64,000 nucleotides of DNA, taken from assembly GCA_964019695.1 (NCBI GenBank), contig OZ026525.1:92971779-93035778 (forward strand). The letters are read 5' to 3'. The DNA comes from Loripinus fragilis. Its lineage: Eukaryota > Mollusca > Bivalvia > Lucinida > Lucinidae. A program made the translations under genes and the position numbers. Positions 11,396 through 21,530 of the stretch are shown piece after piece. The notes beneath the pieces are model-generated. The model was not told where the DNA came from, made no database searches, and saw only the letters and a list, made by a program, of their open reading frames with translations. How positions within the stretch are numbered: position 1 is the stretch's first letter; each line of letters opens with the position of its first letter.

Positions 11396-11799
11396 ACAAC
11401 ATTTAGGCCAACTAAGGCCCCCTATAATAATTCTCCTCCAGTTGATGTTTATTTATTTATTGTGTGATCACATGTACTTATTGGGGTTTTAAACCAATGT
11501 CAACAGTTTTCCAGATATATAAAGGTAGCATTCGATGAAATCTTATTTCCAAACCCAATATGGGACATTTTTGGGGAGGTGTTCAACTACTGTTTTAAAA
11601 AAATGTTCAGTTGTATTAGAACATTTGCAGAACAAACCATTAGAACATTCCTGAAATTGTTCTTAAACTATTCTAAAATGCTCTAAATAAATTCAGGGGC
11701 ATTAATGGAATGTTTTTATGACATGATTTTTGAAGAGTTGTTCTACAGTTTTTTCCAGAAAATTTCTAAAGGTTTGTTCTGAATCAGTTCTAGAAGAAG

Positions 11800-12440
11800 C
11801 CAAGGTTTATTCTAGAACAGTTCTAGAACAAACCATTAGAACATTTCTGGAATTGTTCTGGAACCATTCTAAAAATGTTCTAGAATGATTCAGACTTTTA
11901 TAGAACGTTAAATGAGACATTTTTAGGGGTGTTCTACAATTGTTCCAGAAAAATTCTAAAAGTTTGTTCTAGATCAGTTCTAGAACAAACCAAGGTTTAT
12001 TCTAGAACAGTTCTAGAACAAACCATCAGAACATTTCTGGAATAGTTCTGGAACCATTCTACAGATGTTCTAGAACTATTCCGAGACATTTATAGAACGT
12101 TAAATGGGACATTTTTTAGGGTTGTTCTACAATTGTTCCAGAAAAATTCTAAAGGTTTGTTCTAGATCAGTTCTAGAACAAACCAAGGTTAATTCTAGAA
12201 CAGTTCTAGAACAAACCACTTGAACATTTCTGGAATAGTTCTGGAACCATTCTACAGATGTTCTAGAACTATTCCGAGACATTTATAGAACGTTAAATGG
12301 GACGTTTTATGAGGGGTGTTCTACAATTGTTCCATAAAAGTTCTAAAGATTTGTTCTGGAACTGTTCTAGAACAAACTTGATTTGTTCTAAAACTGTTCT
12401 AGGAAAAACTTTTAGAATTTTCTGGAACTTTTCTAGAACA
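11800..12440. repeat. About 190-bp tandem repeat, three units and a partial
   Basis: The landmark CAAGGTTTAT/CAAGGTTAAT recurs at 11801, 11991 and 12184. Each unit contains TTCTGGAA, a GACATTTATAGAACGTTAAA-like block and GTTCTACAATTGTTCCA. Confidence 0.85.
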
Positions 12441-12596
12441 AATCTTTTGACCTTGGCTAGAACATTTGTAGAACAAAAAATTGTCCCATTTAACGTTCTA
12501 CATCTGTCCCATAAATGTTCTAGAACATATCTAGAACTTAGTTCTAGAAAATTCTAGAACTCTTCTAGAATGGTTCTAGACCATTTCGCAGGGGAT

Positions 12597-12632
12597 ATGT
12601 TTAGAATGATAGATAGAATGATTGAATTAGGC
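12597..12632. repeat. PAL-1 hairpin MITE, right remnant
   Basis: ATGTTTAGAATGATAGATAG corresponds to the PAL-1 segment that follows the hairpin in intact copies (ATGTTTAAACTGATGGGTAA) and continues the half ending at 9742. Confidence 0.6.
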
Positions 12633-12869
12633 TTAGTAAAGTCCCGGTCAACAATATTTCAGTCATGTTGGGACTCTTCCTAGGGAAAAGGAGAGATAAA
12701 GGACCCGATCCCCACCCAAGTTTGCCTCAAGTGAAGCGAATTTCATCCTGCCAGCGAGCCAAATATGGCGAGGCCATATCTCTGAAAGCTGTAACAGAGA
12801 GTGCACCACCCTGTAGCCACCCCAATTTAACTGAATGATAAAGAAAAATCATAGTTGTACAGGCTTTTA

Positions 12870-13060
12870 GTTAAGGGTGTGTAACAGAAAATTAATTTTC
12901 ATATTTCTCAACCAAAATTTTATGCTGTGGGTACTCAAAAGAACCGTCTTAATGAGACGATTCTTTTGGGCACACCAAAATTTATGCTTCAAATTATGGG
13001 TAGGAAGAGATTTTCAATTTTACGCTCAAAAATTTTGTTTATCTAAACTTATGATTGTAC
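12870..13060. repeat. PAL-1 hairpin MITE
   Basis: From GGTGTGTAACAGAAAATTAA to TACGCTCAAAAATTTTG. The core reads AAGAACCGTCTTAATGAGAC then GATTCTTTTGGGCAC, so one arm base has drifted (GATT for GGTT). Confidence 0.82.
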
Positions 13061-13377
13061 GTTCAAGTATTTTTGTTGTTTGTATACAACAAAAACAGGT
13101 GTTCTTATAGCCTGGCTGATTTCATTCATTATTTTTCCCACAATTTAACTCTTGTCATGCTGAATATTTATATGTACCAAACTCCTTCCCAGTTTCTGTC
13201 CTATTAACCTGCAGCATTCCAGTTGTAAGAATGCATCGTCAATCAGAGTAGAAAACTGTGGATCCTGATCAGATCCTGATTAGAAGATCTACTGTGTTTT
13301 TTTCAAACAAGGATAAATGTCACAGGGTCTAGGTATATAACATTTCTACCGCCTTGCGGTAGAATCCAGCTTTTACA

Positions 13378-13440
13378 GGGACGTGGTAGAGTGTTTGCCT
13401 GTTGATCTAGCGACCGGGGTAGATTCCCGGCTGGGGCAGG
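13378..13440 (+). repeat. tRNA-like SINE head fragment
   Basis: GGGACGTGGTAGAGTGTTTG resembles a tRNA-type A box and GGGGTAGATTCCCGGC a B box. No acceptor-stem complement closes the structure, so this is read as a degraded SINE head and not a tRNA gene. Confidence 0.4.
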
Positions 13441-13550
13441 TTGAAATATTTTTACTCTACGACATAAACTTGGGCTCAGCTGGACAAGGACTAATAGATA
13501 ATGGATTTCGTAAATTTACACTGTATTGACTTGGTAGATCGTATGTTATT

Positions 13551-13788
13551 TGGGCCGCAATACGAGAAAACCTGTCTTCAGGGCTTGCGACCAACATTGG
13601 CACAGATCAGCCTGTGCATTCACACAGTCTTATCAGGGCCTTTGTTATCGCTTACGGAAAGTACCATATCTAAACTTGCAATAAGGGAAATTTCAATTTT
13701 CTAACTAGTCTCTGTAGCTGAGCAGGCTTGTATGACCATGACCTGATCAGAAAGCTCAAAGTCAGGGTTTTCTCACGACGAGACCCAT
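13551..13788. repeat. PAL-3 palindromic MITE-like element
   Basis: It runs GGGCCGCAATACGAGAAAAC to TTTTCTCACGACGAGACCCA, which are inverted. It contains ATCAGCCTGTGCATTCACAC and the shared TCTAACTAGTCTCTGTAGCT. Confidence 0.8.
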
Positions 13789-13807
13789 TTAAGATTGTCA
13801 TTTCAGT

Positions 13808-14022
13808 GGGTACTGTAAATTCGGAAATTTTCGCGAGAAGTTTATTTTTGCGAATAGCATTAAAAGACATATTTGTGAAGTTAAAAATTCGCGGCTAGGT
13901 GTTGATTTACCTTCATTAGTAAAGGACAGAATGATCTCGCTATTTCGCGAGGGTTTTATTTTCACGAAACTTCGCATATTCGCGAAAATAAAACCCTTGC
14001 GAAAATTTCCAAATTTACAATA
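13808..14022. repeat. MITE-like inverted repeat rich in TTCGCGAA words
   Basis: The ends GTAAATTCGGAAATTTTCGC and (inverted) GCGAAAATTTCCAAATTTAC are nearly perfect complements. Internal TTTCGCGAGGGTTTTATTTT faces CGCGAAAATAAAACCCTTGC. Single copy in this window. Confidence 0.82.
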
Positions 14023-14439
14023 TTCCTGCTACGGACTCAGCAGGACGTGGGTATTGGATATATAGAGAGGATCTTATATGAGTGCTCATGTTTTATTGAA
14101 TTAATTGAATGAGTTGGGAGAAAAGATATATAATGTGAGGTTTGCCAAGCAATTTATATCTTTTTCGCAACAAGTTTAATAAATTTAATAATACAAGAGC
14201 ATGTATGTTAGATTCTATTTATCATATGACATAAAGATAACTTTAAAATTTCATTTCTGCAGTAAAAACTTTAAAAAAAAATTGTCATTATGTACGCAAC
14301 ATTGTTATGGACATCATAACTTTGTCTGTAAATCTGTAAACCACTAGTGGTTTATCGATTTTTTGCCATGGCGTTATTTCACTCCCAGACATAATGTCAT
14401 ATTATACTGCTAATATGTTATTTCATTTTGTCTTTTCAG

Positions 14440-14575
14440 TGGGTATTCCTGCCTGACCCCTCATCTAGGGACCAGCTGACCCTACCCCCTAAAGTGCAGG
14501 TGGATTACAGAGCTGCCTGTTTCTGTCACAGAAATCTCATTGATATTGGCTATGTCTGCTCTGTTTGTCTTTCCA
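14440..14575 (+). CDS. GTF2H3: GTF2H3 (TFIIH subunit p34/Tfb4) coding exon, third from last
   Basis: The exon encodes 45 codons beginning WVFLPDPSS and containing [20 protein letters not shown] then SVCLS. This matches the conserved C-terminal zinc-binding segment of TFIIH p34, in which [12 protein letters not shown] and GYVCSVCLS are near-invariant in animals. TFIIH p34 pairs with p44 in the core of the transcription and nucleotide-excision-repair factor TFIIH, in the nucleus. A polypyrimidine tract and TTTTCAG precede the exon at 14439, and GTAAGT follows at 14576. It starts in phase 0 and ends after the first base of a codon, which fits the next exon exactly. The upstream exons encoding the vWA-like domain are not in the window. 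Confidence 0.95.
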
Positions 14576-14591
14576 GTAAGTTTATTAACTC

Positions 14592-14690
14592 TTCAGCAAC
14601 TAATGCCATCTGCTGATAACATTTGGACACTGTGATGGTATTTCTGAAAGAATTTTTTGACAAAAGATGATTATGAAAAAAATGAGCAGA
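14592..14690. repeat. PAL-2 element, internally deleted
   Basis: CATCTGCTGATAACATTTG joins directly to GACACTGTGATGGTATTTCT, so the central palindrome is missing. The copy starts 16 bp after the GTF2H3 splice donor, so it tolerates or follows the exon edge closely. Confidence 0.6.
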
Positions 14691-14803
14691 TTTATACTAT
14701 ACATAACCGTTGAATAATGATATACTCACAACTTTTGAATACTCTTTTGAGACAAACCTTTTCTGGCACATCTCCATATTATACCTTTCAATAAAAGACT
14801 TGG

Positions 14804-14852
14804 TGTGGTACTTGATTGTATCGATTCCTGATCTTTGCACCCTTTCTTACTT
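14804..14852 (+). repeat. 49-bp recurrent module, copy 1
   Basis: It begins TGTGGTACTTGATTGTATCG and ends CTTTCTTACTT. It differs from the copy at 49571-49619 at one position. Flanks are unrelated. Identity unknown. Confidence 0.75.
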
Positions 14853-15035
14853 AAAAAATTTGGAGGAATTTAATTTATTGCAAAATCTTCATCTATATAC
14901 TCAATAGTCTGTTTCCACCCCAAGCTTGGGACCTCTTGGAGAAGTTGGCGCTAATTTTCTTCGACAATGTTTGCTAAAATTAAAAATAAAACAGTCATGG
15001 CAGAAAATCAATGTGAAAACATAAAATATTGATTT

Positions 15036-15205
15036 TAGTTAAGGGTGCCTAATTGAAAATTAAATTTCTTATTTCTCAAGCAAAACATACGTTGTGGGTA
15101 CTCAAAAGAAAAGAACCTGCTCATTGAGACGTTTCTTTTAAGCATCAATAACTCATGTTTAAACTGAGGAATAAGAAAATAATCAAGATTTTATGTACAA
15201 AAATT
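15036..15205. repeat. PAL-1 hairpin MITE
   Basis: It contains TTATTTCTCAAGCAAAACAT and GGGTACTCAAAAGAAAAGAA, then TCATTGAGACGTTTCTTTTA. The left hairpin arm has gained AAGAA, so the stem is broken here. Confidence 0.75.
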
Positions 15206-15264
15206 TTGCTAATCTTGACCAATATGTTCAATTAGACCGTCTGTATCATCATGTATAAAACTGA

Positions 15265-16437
15265 TAGGGGTGACTATCGATGCCAATTTTAACTATCACG
15301 ATAGTATCACTATCACAGAAACCACTATCACGATACTATCACTATATTGGCATACTATCATGATATTATCACGATACTATCAGGTTTTCTCAACAATGAT
15401 CCTTAAACATGGCTAAGAGTAGAAAGAATGAGTTTTGAACAAAGCAGCTGGTAGCAATTGTCTGTTTACTGTGTTTGATTTAATCTGTCTGAATGTTGTA
15501 TGTTTATTGGCTATTAAAATGGCTTTACATTTTGATTATTATTAATTTTGAACCATACTCTAATGCAGGGTACACCGATCAATAGCTTTGTCCAAAGGGG
15601 GCATGGCAAGAATACCTGAGAATTGGGCAATTTAAGAAATAGCCTGTCTAATTCCCTTGTAGCTGTTTAGGGGTTAGAATTGTTGACTAATAATCCCTGG
15701 TGTGGCAGTGATCAACTGTCAAAAATCCCTAGTATTGGGAACCCATGTAGAAAAAAATATAGCTGTCTAAAACCTGCCATGAGATTCCTCTTTTCAAATT
15801 TCTTGGTTTTAACAAATTTCTTGGTTAGAAAACTGTCTATATTTGTTGTAGCCAGTGATAAAAAAAACTAAACAACTAATTAAATAAAAAAACATTGATA
15901 ATAATCTAAATCCTGAATCTGCTAATAATTGTGCAATTATGCTTTTTACTTTATGCCTGCCTACTTCATCAAGGTTTTCCATACAATTTTTATATGTATT
16001 CAGTCTTCTCACTTTTGAGCTTGTTTTTCGTCATCTCTTTATGCTTTCATGATACTTTTTTTATTTGTCAAATAGGGAGTGAGTTCAATATCTTCCAAGG
16101 AAACCACTATACTAGCTGGTAACAGAGAACTTGTTTTTATCTTCTATCTTCATGTAGATGGTGTTTGAACCTGCAATGACCATGTAACAGCCAAAGTGAT
16201 TACAAAACAGCTGCTTTAACTGTTATCACATGGCTTCTCTGTGTCTGAATATGAATCTACTGAAATACCATTACAAAGTTTATGTTATCTGCCTGGCTAT
16301 CTAAACTATCAAAACTATCGATAGTTGGGTGCACTATCAGCGATAGTTATCGATAGTTGAAAACACTATCACGATAGCACTATCAGAGCAGTATTTATCA
16401 CGATGCATCAGACTATCGATGTATCGTTACACCCCTA
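15265..16437. mobile_element. Non-autonomous hAT-like transposon with exact 8-bp target duplication
   Basis: Ends are TAGGGGTG at 15265 and CACCCCTA at 16437, with inner inverted matches around CATCGATAG. AAAACTGA directly flanks both sides (15257-15264 and 16438-16445); an 8-bp duplication plus a GGGGTG-type end is the hAT signature. Subterminal zones (15275-15385 and 16300-16420) are clusters of ACTATCACGATAGTATC-type words in both orientations, which can fold extensively. The 900-bp interior is AT-rich without a recognisable transposase. Confidence 0.87.
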
Positions 16438-16683
16438 AAAACTGATTCGGCATCATGTATCAAATAATCTTTCAGCAAAAACATAAAGTTTACAGGATTA
16501 TTCCTGAATTCAAGATTCAAATTGCTGAATAAGGGATATTATAATAGGTTCTCTGATTTTGGTCTTTCTAAAGACAATTGACCATTTAAACTTCAAATTG
16601 TGAATATCTAGTGGGCATACTGATAGTTTTGAGATCGGAGTTTCGAAAGTTCAGGATTTTGGAAAATTTGAACTTTCATCCAT

Positions 16684-16797
16684 GCATATGTTATGGGTAC
16701 TTATTGAGACGGTTCTTTTTAGCTCCCATAACTCATGTTCAAACTGAAGGATAAGAAAATAATCAAGATTTTATGCACAAAATTTTGCTATTCATCT
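16684..16797. repeat. PAL-1 hairpin MITE, deleted copy
   Basis: It retains CATATGTTATGGGTACTTAT followed directly by TGAGACGGTTCTTTTTAGC, so the left hairpin arm is lost. The right flank AAAATTTTGCTATTC is typical of the family. Confidence 0.7.
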
Positions 16798-16810
16798 GTA
16801 TCATCACAAG

Positions 16811-17410
16811 TGTAGGACAAAAGCCCTCTATGACAAAAGCCCACTAGGACAAAAGCCCACTGGACAAAAGCCCACTAGGACAAAAGCCCACTAGGACAAA
16901 AGCCCACTGGGACAAAAGCCCACTAGGACAAAAGCCCACTTATATGCATTTGACAGGGATAGGTTTGAACTGATGGACAATTTTTTACAGATGGACGGAC
17001 AGATGAAGAATCTCTCTTCTTCTCAAATCTGAAATTTCAAGCATCTCTTTTTGATTGGCACCTCTCATAAATGTGCATGCTAAGGTCATTTGGATTAATT
17101 AGACATATGTTTCCCAATTATCATAGTTTTTTTGACCCAAACTGTAAAATGATTTTCTTAATATGTAAATGGCTAAATTTTAACATCCAAATTAAATTGT
17201 TTGTCACAACATACATGAGAAATAATTATGTCAGTGAAAACACACTGCAGGTGTGACCAACCCTGAATAAGCAGTCTGATCAGGGTTAACTGTTTTATAA
17301 TAGACTTTAACCTATTTTTTTAAGAAGTGGGCTTTTGTCATCCCTGCCAAATTTAGCAGTGGGCTTTTGTCCAGGGGGCTTTTGTCCTAGTGGGCTTTTG
17401 TCTGTTTCCC
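16811..17410 (+). mobile_element. Foldback-like element, copy 1 (ends made of 16-bp tandem repeats)
   Basis: The left end is a head-to-tail array of GGACAAAAGCCCACTA with a 16-bp step (for example 16862 and 16878), about eight units. The right end (about 17327-17403) carries the same unit inverted (AGTGGGCTTTTGTCC). The roughly 390-bp middle shares sequence, reverse-complemented, with the element at 28381-29046 (for example ATGTTTCCCAATTATCATAG). There is no coding capacity. Terminal inverted repeats built of short tandem repeats are typical of foldback elements and some MULEs. Confidence 0.85.
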
Positions 17411-17501
17411 TTCAACTACTAGGTCACTGTATCGCCACATGGTATGCAATGTCCCGGTCTCTTGTGGTTTAAACACTATTTTATTCACAGTAACTTTGAC
17501 A

Positions 17502-17711
17502 TACAGTAAAACCTGTCTTAAGCGGCCACTCAATAATAGACAAAACAAAGATCTTAAAGACAAATGGTAGCTTAATGAAGGTCGAAAATATTGCAGAATG
17601 CTCCCCTTGGAGCATTCTGCAATACTTTTGACCTGCATTAAGCGATAATCGGTCTTGAAAACCAATTTTGGTCTTCTTTTGGAGTGACCGCTTAAGACAG
17701 GTTTTACTCTA
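17502..17711. repeat. PAL-5 palindromic MITE-like element
   Basis: The ends TACAGTAAAACCTGTCTTAA and (inverted) TTAAGACAGGTTTTACTCTA match. The centre GCAGAATGCTCCCCTTGGAG continues as the complement GAGCATTCTGC, so the whole repeat can fold as one hairpin. Confidence 0.87.
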
Positions 17712-17729
17712 TATTGTGAAATATGATAC

Positions 17730-17752
17730 AGAACAGAACAGAACAGAACAGA
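17730..17752. repeat. ACAGA microsatellite
   Basis: Five or so CAGAA units are followed by TTTTATTAGACATAAAC. They may be the tail of an unrecognised retroelement to the right. Confidence 0.7.
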
Positions 17753-17759
17753 ATTTTAT

Positions 17760-18223
17760 TAGACATAAACTATACAATTAGTTTCTAGTCTATCCTATAT
17801 AATATACAACACAAAACAGTATTGGTCACGTGTACACCTAATTATCATACTTTTACATGGAATGCTGAACACAAGTTGAATAGATTTTCGTAAATTGGTT
17901 ATATCCTGATGTAGATTACCATGCTCTTTAATAAGACAAAACTAATATTAATTGAACGGGGGAATAAATTCGCATTTTTCGTTATTTCTTTTTCGGAGGA
18001 TGAACTCGTCTACATATAGATTAATGCTTGAGCCCGAGAGTAGCCGGTAACTGAAGGCGCTGACGGGCTCATACATTTATCTGCCAAGTATATCAGTTAT
18101 TTTCCTTTGATGTGGTAAGAATTTTCTTGACAAACGTAATAACATATAATCTGTGGCACTTCACAGTTCAGTTCACGAGAAAGCCAGTAATCCAGACCGC
18201 TTACCTTCTTACCGTTATACATG
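17760..18223. other. Intronic sequence, possible old retroelement tail
   Basis: The text after the ACAGA microsatellite has no frame or ends that I can assign. Nothing else is recognised. Confidence 0.3.
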
Positions 18224-18470
18224 TATATGAGTCGTGACACGTGACTTCCAACAGTTTGGCATTTTGACAAGCGCAGGCCCATATGAGCCCGAGCAGCCCC
18301 CTCATACGCCCAGAAACTCAAAATGATATCCAGCCAGCAGTTAAACACTCATATAATATTCAAGCGACAAGCAAAGGCTCTGATCAGACTGCGCGTATGC
18401 GTAGGCTGATCTGAGGCTTTGCTGTTCGCACATACCACACTGTCGGAAATCTCATGCACTGGCTCATATG
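18224..18470. repeat. PAL-4 palindromic MITE-like element
   Basis: ATATGAGTCGTGACACGTGA at the left and ATGCACTGGCTCATATG at the right are inverted. The centre is GGCTCTGATCAGACTGCGCG facing GTAGGCTGATCTGAGG. The family constant AATATTCAAGCGACAAGC is present. Confidence 0.82.
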
Positions 18471-19035
18471 ATAAAAATCGCAAAGGCAAATAATCCCCAC
18501 TTGAATAAAAGTATCAAAGGACTGGCACATATTGTAAACTACCCTGTAGACAGTACCTGTATAGTAAAATTATGGCTTTTGACCGCCGTACTCGACCTGC
18601 TAAGCGCTCCTTCCCAAAGCGGCTAATCAGTCAGCCCTTTAGTTGCCAAAGGCATCAGCATCCCCTTAACGCAATCCACCACACAAAATAACTATTATAT
18701 GGAAAAAACAGTGCGCCAGGAAGATCGAATACGGCATAAGCAATTTCTTTCAAAAGGATAACCAGTTTTGCAAATGAACTACGCAATACTTTTTGTACTA
18801 ACTCCAATGACACAATTAAAATGGATTTTATATTTCGATGCACAGGTAAGGGGGGGGGGGGTAATTAGACTCTCTCCACAGGGTACCTGGAGCAAATAAC
18901 TAACCTGGATCCGACAAAATGTTCTTTCGAGAATGCAGGCGTGTGCAGTCTCGTATATGAGCCTTCGCTGCTTGAGAGGAAAGTGTTATATTTCTTTTTT
19001 TTCGACGCCCATTTCTGTCCAAAATCATCTGTTTC
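18471..19035. other. Intronic sequence with a G homopolymer
   Basis: G10-11 lies at about 18850. No exon or element boundary is recognised. Confidence 0.35.
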
Positions 19036-19110
19036 TAGATCTACTGTCGTCCGTTGATAACCTTTGAAAACAATTTGGACCCAGATCAGGCCCGACCCTT
19101 CGCTGCTCGA
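19036..19110. repeat. PAL-2 fragment (left arm only)
   Basis: CTACTGTCGTCCGTTGATAA and TTGGACCCAGATCAGGCCCG are recognisable. The right half is missing. Confidence 0.55.
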
Positions 19111-19477
19111 GAGGTTAGGTGCAGCTGCCGCTTTTATTGGTTATCATATAGCAGTGTTTCTTGCAGGAATGCGATCATGTGCAGTCTCATATTAGCGAAC
19201 TCTGCTCGAAATGAAAGTGAACTTCAGCGTCATTTTCTTTCAAATTATCTGTCCATTTTGTGTTTGTTACTTTTCTGTCCACAATCGTCTGCATGTCCGC
19301 TTTTTTAGTTAATTTATAGCAGTGAGTGTTCTAGCAAGAATGCGCGTATGTATACAGTCTCATATGCGCCTAAAATGCTGCTCAGTTCTATTTTTAGCGC
19401 TCATTTCTGTCCACAATCATCTGCTGCTATACTTCCACAAAACGCTTTTCGATGCGTGAACGAAATGGTAAATGAAT

Positions 19478-19690
19478 TGAATGAATCGAGAGGTCGTGGT
19501 AGAAGTTTAGTGTAGTCTGCTGATACATTTGCAAACAGTTTGGACCTAGATCAGGGGGGGGGGGCATTGGGCCTAATCTGGATCCGAACTGGATTTGACA
19601 CTCAGATTGTATTCTTGAAATAATTCTTCAATAGAATTTTGAGAAAAGAAAATCAACAGACAGCAAGAAAACATGAAAACATTTCCAACT
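19478..19690. repeat. PAL-2 palindromic element with central G tract
   Basis: The left arm is AGTCTGCTGATACATTTGC and the right end is TCAACAGACAGCAAG. The central loop between ATCAGG and GGGCCTAATCTGGATCC has expanded to a run of about 12 G (19555-19564 region). Confidence 0.72.
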
Positions 19691-19761
19691 TGGGCAAAAT
19701 TGGAAAATTCCACTCTTTTCAAATGGACTATTCTTTAATTATCTGAAAGGATAATATGTTA

Positions 19762-19987
19762 GTTATAGAACTTTTTTCATGCTCAACTCGACAGAGCATG
19801 AAATGTATCCTGCTCATAAATGTTAAAATGCCAACAATTGTATTAGCATGATTTATTATAATTAATACAACATCTGAGCTACTTTAAGCAAGATACATGT
19901 ACTTTATTTGTTCATATTTTAATTTTAACGAGCAGCTGAAATTTCGTGCTCAGTTTTATTGAGCATTAAAAAAGTTTTATAACCTCG
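19762..19987. repeat. PAL-7 palindromic repeat
   Basis: The ends GTTATAGAACTTTTTTCATG and (inverted) AAAAAGTTTTATAAC match. The interior GAGCATGAAATGTATCCTGC is shared with the copy at 34066-34266. Confidence 0.75.
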
Positions 19988-21530
19988 GGTCTGTGCATGT
20001 TAATTGTCAAGTGTGTAAAAGAATGTGATAGCTACTTTAATCCGTTTATACTGATTGGTTGCTCAATATTCTGAGTAGATAATCCCTTTTAATTAATGAC
20101 ACTTGTGCGATTTGACATAAATTAAATTAACCGTGAAAAGGCTGCACAGCTAGCTAGTAGTATGTTTTCAGTGTGATCTCTTGTGAGAATGCGCGTTTGT
20201 ACAGGCTTGCTTTGCCTTCGCAACTCACATACCACATTTAAACTGAAAATGACAGCATCATGGATACAGCGTATGGATGACGGTGCATGCATGGTGATTG
20301 ACGATTCAAAGTATAGTCTCGTATCGCAAAAAATGTAAATACAAGGTGTGTTTCGGTAATTTATCTACTTTCAAAGGGTCTCACAATGCGCTTTCGGTAA
20401 CTTACTCAAAGTAGGTTTCAGTAATTCAACTGCTTTCAACGGGTCTCTCACATTTCCTCTCTTTAATACAGACAGTACAGATATAAATAAACCACTTCTT
20501 TAAACAAATATTTATTTCATTTTTACAGTTAACTAGAGCTCTACTTTTTTAAATGATCATTGACACAAAGACCAAATTTGAAACTGGGAGGTTGCAAACT
20601 CGAAAGAGGAGGCTATGAAAAGTAAGCAAAATCTTTCTAGTATGTAGATATTACGATATTACATTCTCGGAACAGGTGTCGCATACATTCTGAATGCGAA
20701 ATATGAAATATTAAGCACATAATTCTATAGCAATTATAGTGTACGAAATTTCCCGCTGCCCCGTACGACATTTGCCGCATGTGTACGCAATTAGCCTACC
20801 TCACCCATACTGTGTTTCTTCTAACATAAATCGATTATCCAATCACAAAGCGGCTTACAAAAGATGTTGAAAGAAACAGTACTGGTACCGATACGTTATA
20901 GCGAATGCGACATAGCCACGTGTGGAGCTGGAGGTAAGTAAATTGCAAGCGCATCCAAAACCGTACGAAATTAGCCGCCTCGACTCTATGTACATACATG
21001 TTACATGTGATACAATAGTCATTCAACAATATATCAGTAATAGTCAATGGAGTCGCCTCGATACGACAGCCCATCCAAGCACCACTGTGTATAATAATAA
21101 ACTCTGCATGTGAATAGCGTTCAGTTGTGCAAAATACCAACACAGGCAGGGGCCTTATGAAAATAAGACCAAGCAAGATGTGTGTTGATCACACTATAAA
21201 AACAGCGAAATTTATATCCAGTGGAACTGCTTTACCGAAACGAAATGCAAAGCAGTTGCTAGGACAATGCAGCATCAATGCTAATATCATATATTTATAT
21301 ATATTTGCTGTTTCATTCAGCAATGATAATTGATATGTATTTACCATAATAAATAGTGTTTTCTTACCCATTAGTTTCAACCTATGATTTGGGTGCTTGG
21401 ATCTACATCTAATAGTTAAGTATCTTCTGTCATCATTGACCATTATGATACTGTAGGCGGTAGAGAAAGAGAAACTATAGGAAAGATAGAAATCAGTAAT
21501 AAGGAAAGAAAGAAAATTCAAAGAAAGATT
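19988..21530. other. Intronic sequence, no assigned feature
   Basis: GC is slightly higher around 20740-21090, where CGTACGAAATTAGCC-like words recur. Open frames on both strands there (for example 20835-21176 minus) have no family match that I recognise. The 3' end of the LINE at 21658 probably lies in 21440-21657, since sequence downstream of its stop codon shows no other feature. Confidence 0.3.

Larger units (their letters stand above)
9743..12596. mobile_element. About 2.85-kb element of TTCTAGAAC-type repeats with 14-bp terminal inverted repeats
   Basis: ATCCCCTGCGAAAT at 9743-9756 is exactly inverted at 12583-12596. Nearly all sequence between is built from variants of GTTCTAGAAC, itself a perfect palindrome, spaced by A/T-rich words (ACATTTTTAGAACAAATCAA). 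Internal order includes a roughly 190-bp tandem unit (11801, 11991, 12184) and a roughly 250-bp block present twice, about 505 bp apart. The flanks rejoin as an intact PAL-1 repeat, so this unit inserted as one piece. AT on each side may be a 2-bp target duplication. No transposase is visible. Non-autonomous DNA transposon or transposon-borne satellite are both possible readings. Confidence 0.8.

Noticed and set aside
13378..13440. Candidate tRNA gene
   Set aside because: Box-like words are present but there is no closing acceptor stem; more likely a SINE head.
20872..20934. Possible exon encoding YSECDIATCGAG, like a thrombospondin type-1 motif, followed by GTAAGT
   Set aside because: Only one motif-length match, weak acceptor, no neighbouring repeats of the domain, and it lies inside a GTF2H3 intron among unrelated frames.
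20835..21176. 113-codon minus-strand frame
   Set aside because: No recognisable motif, overlapping frames on the other strand, no splice or repeat support.
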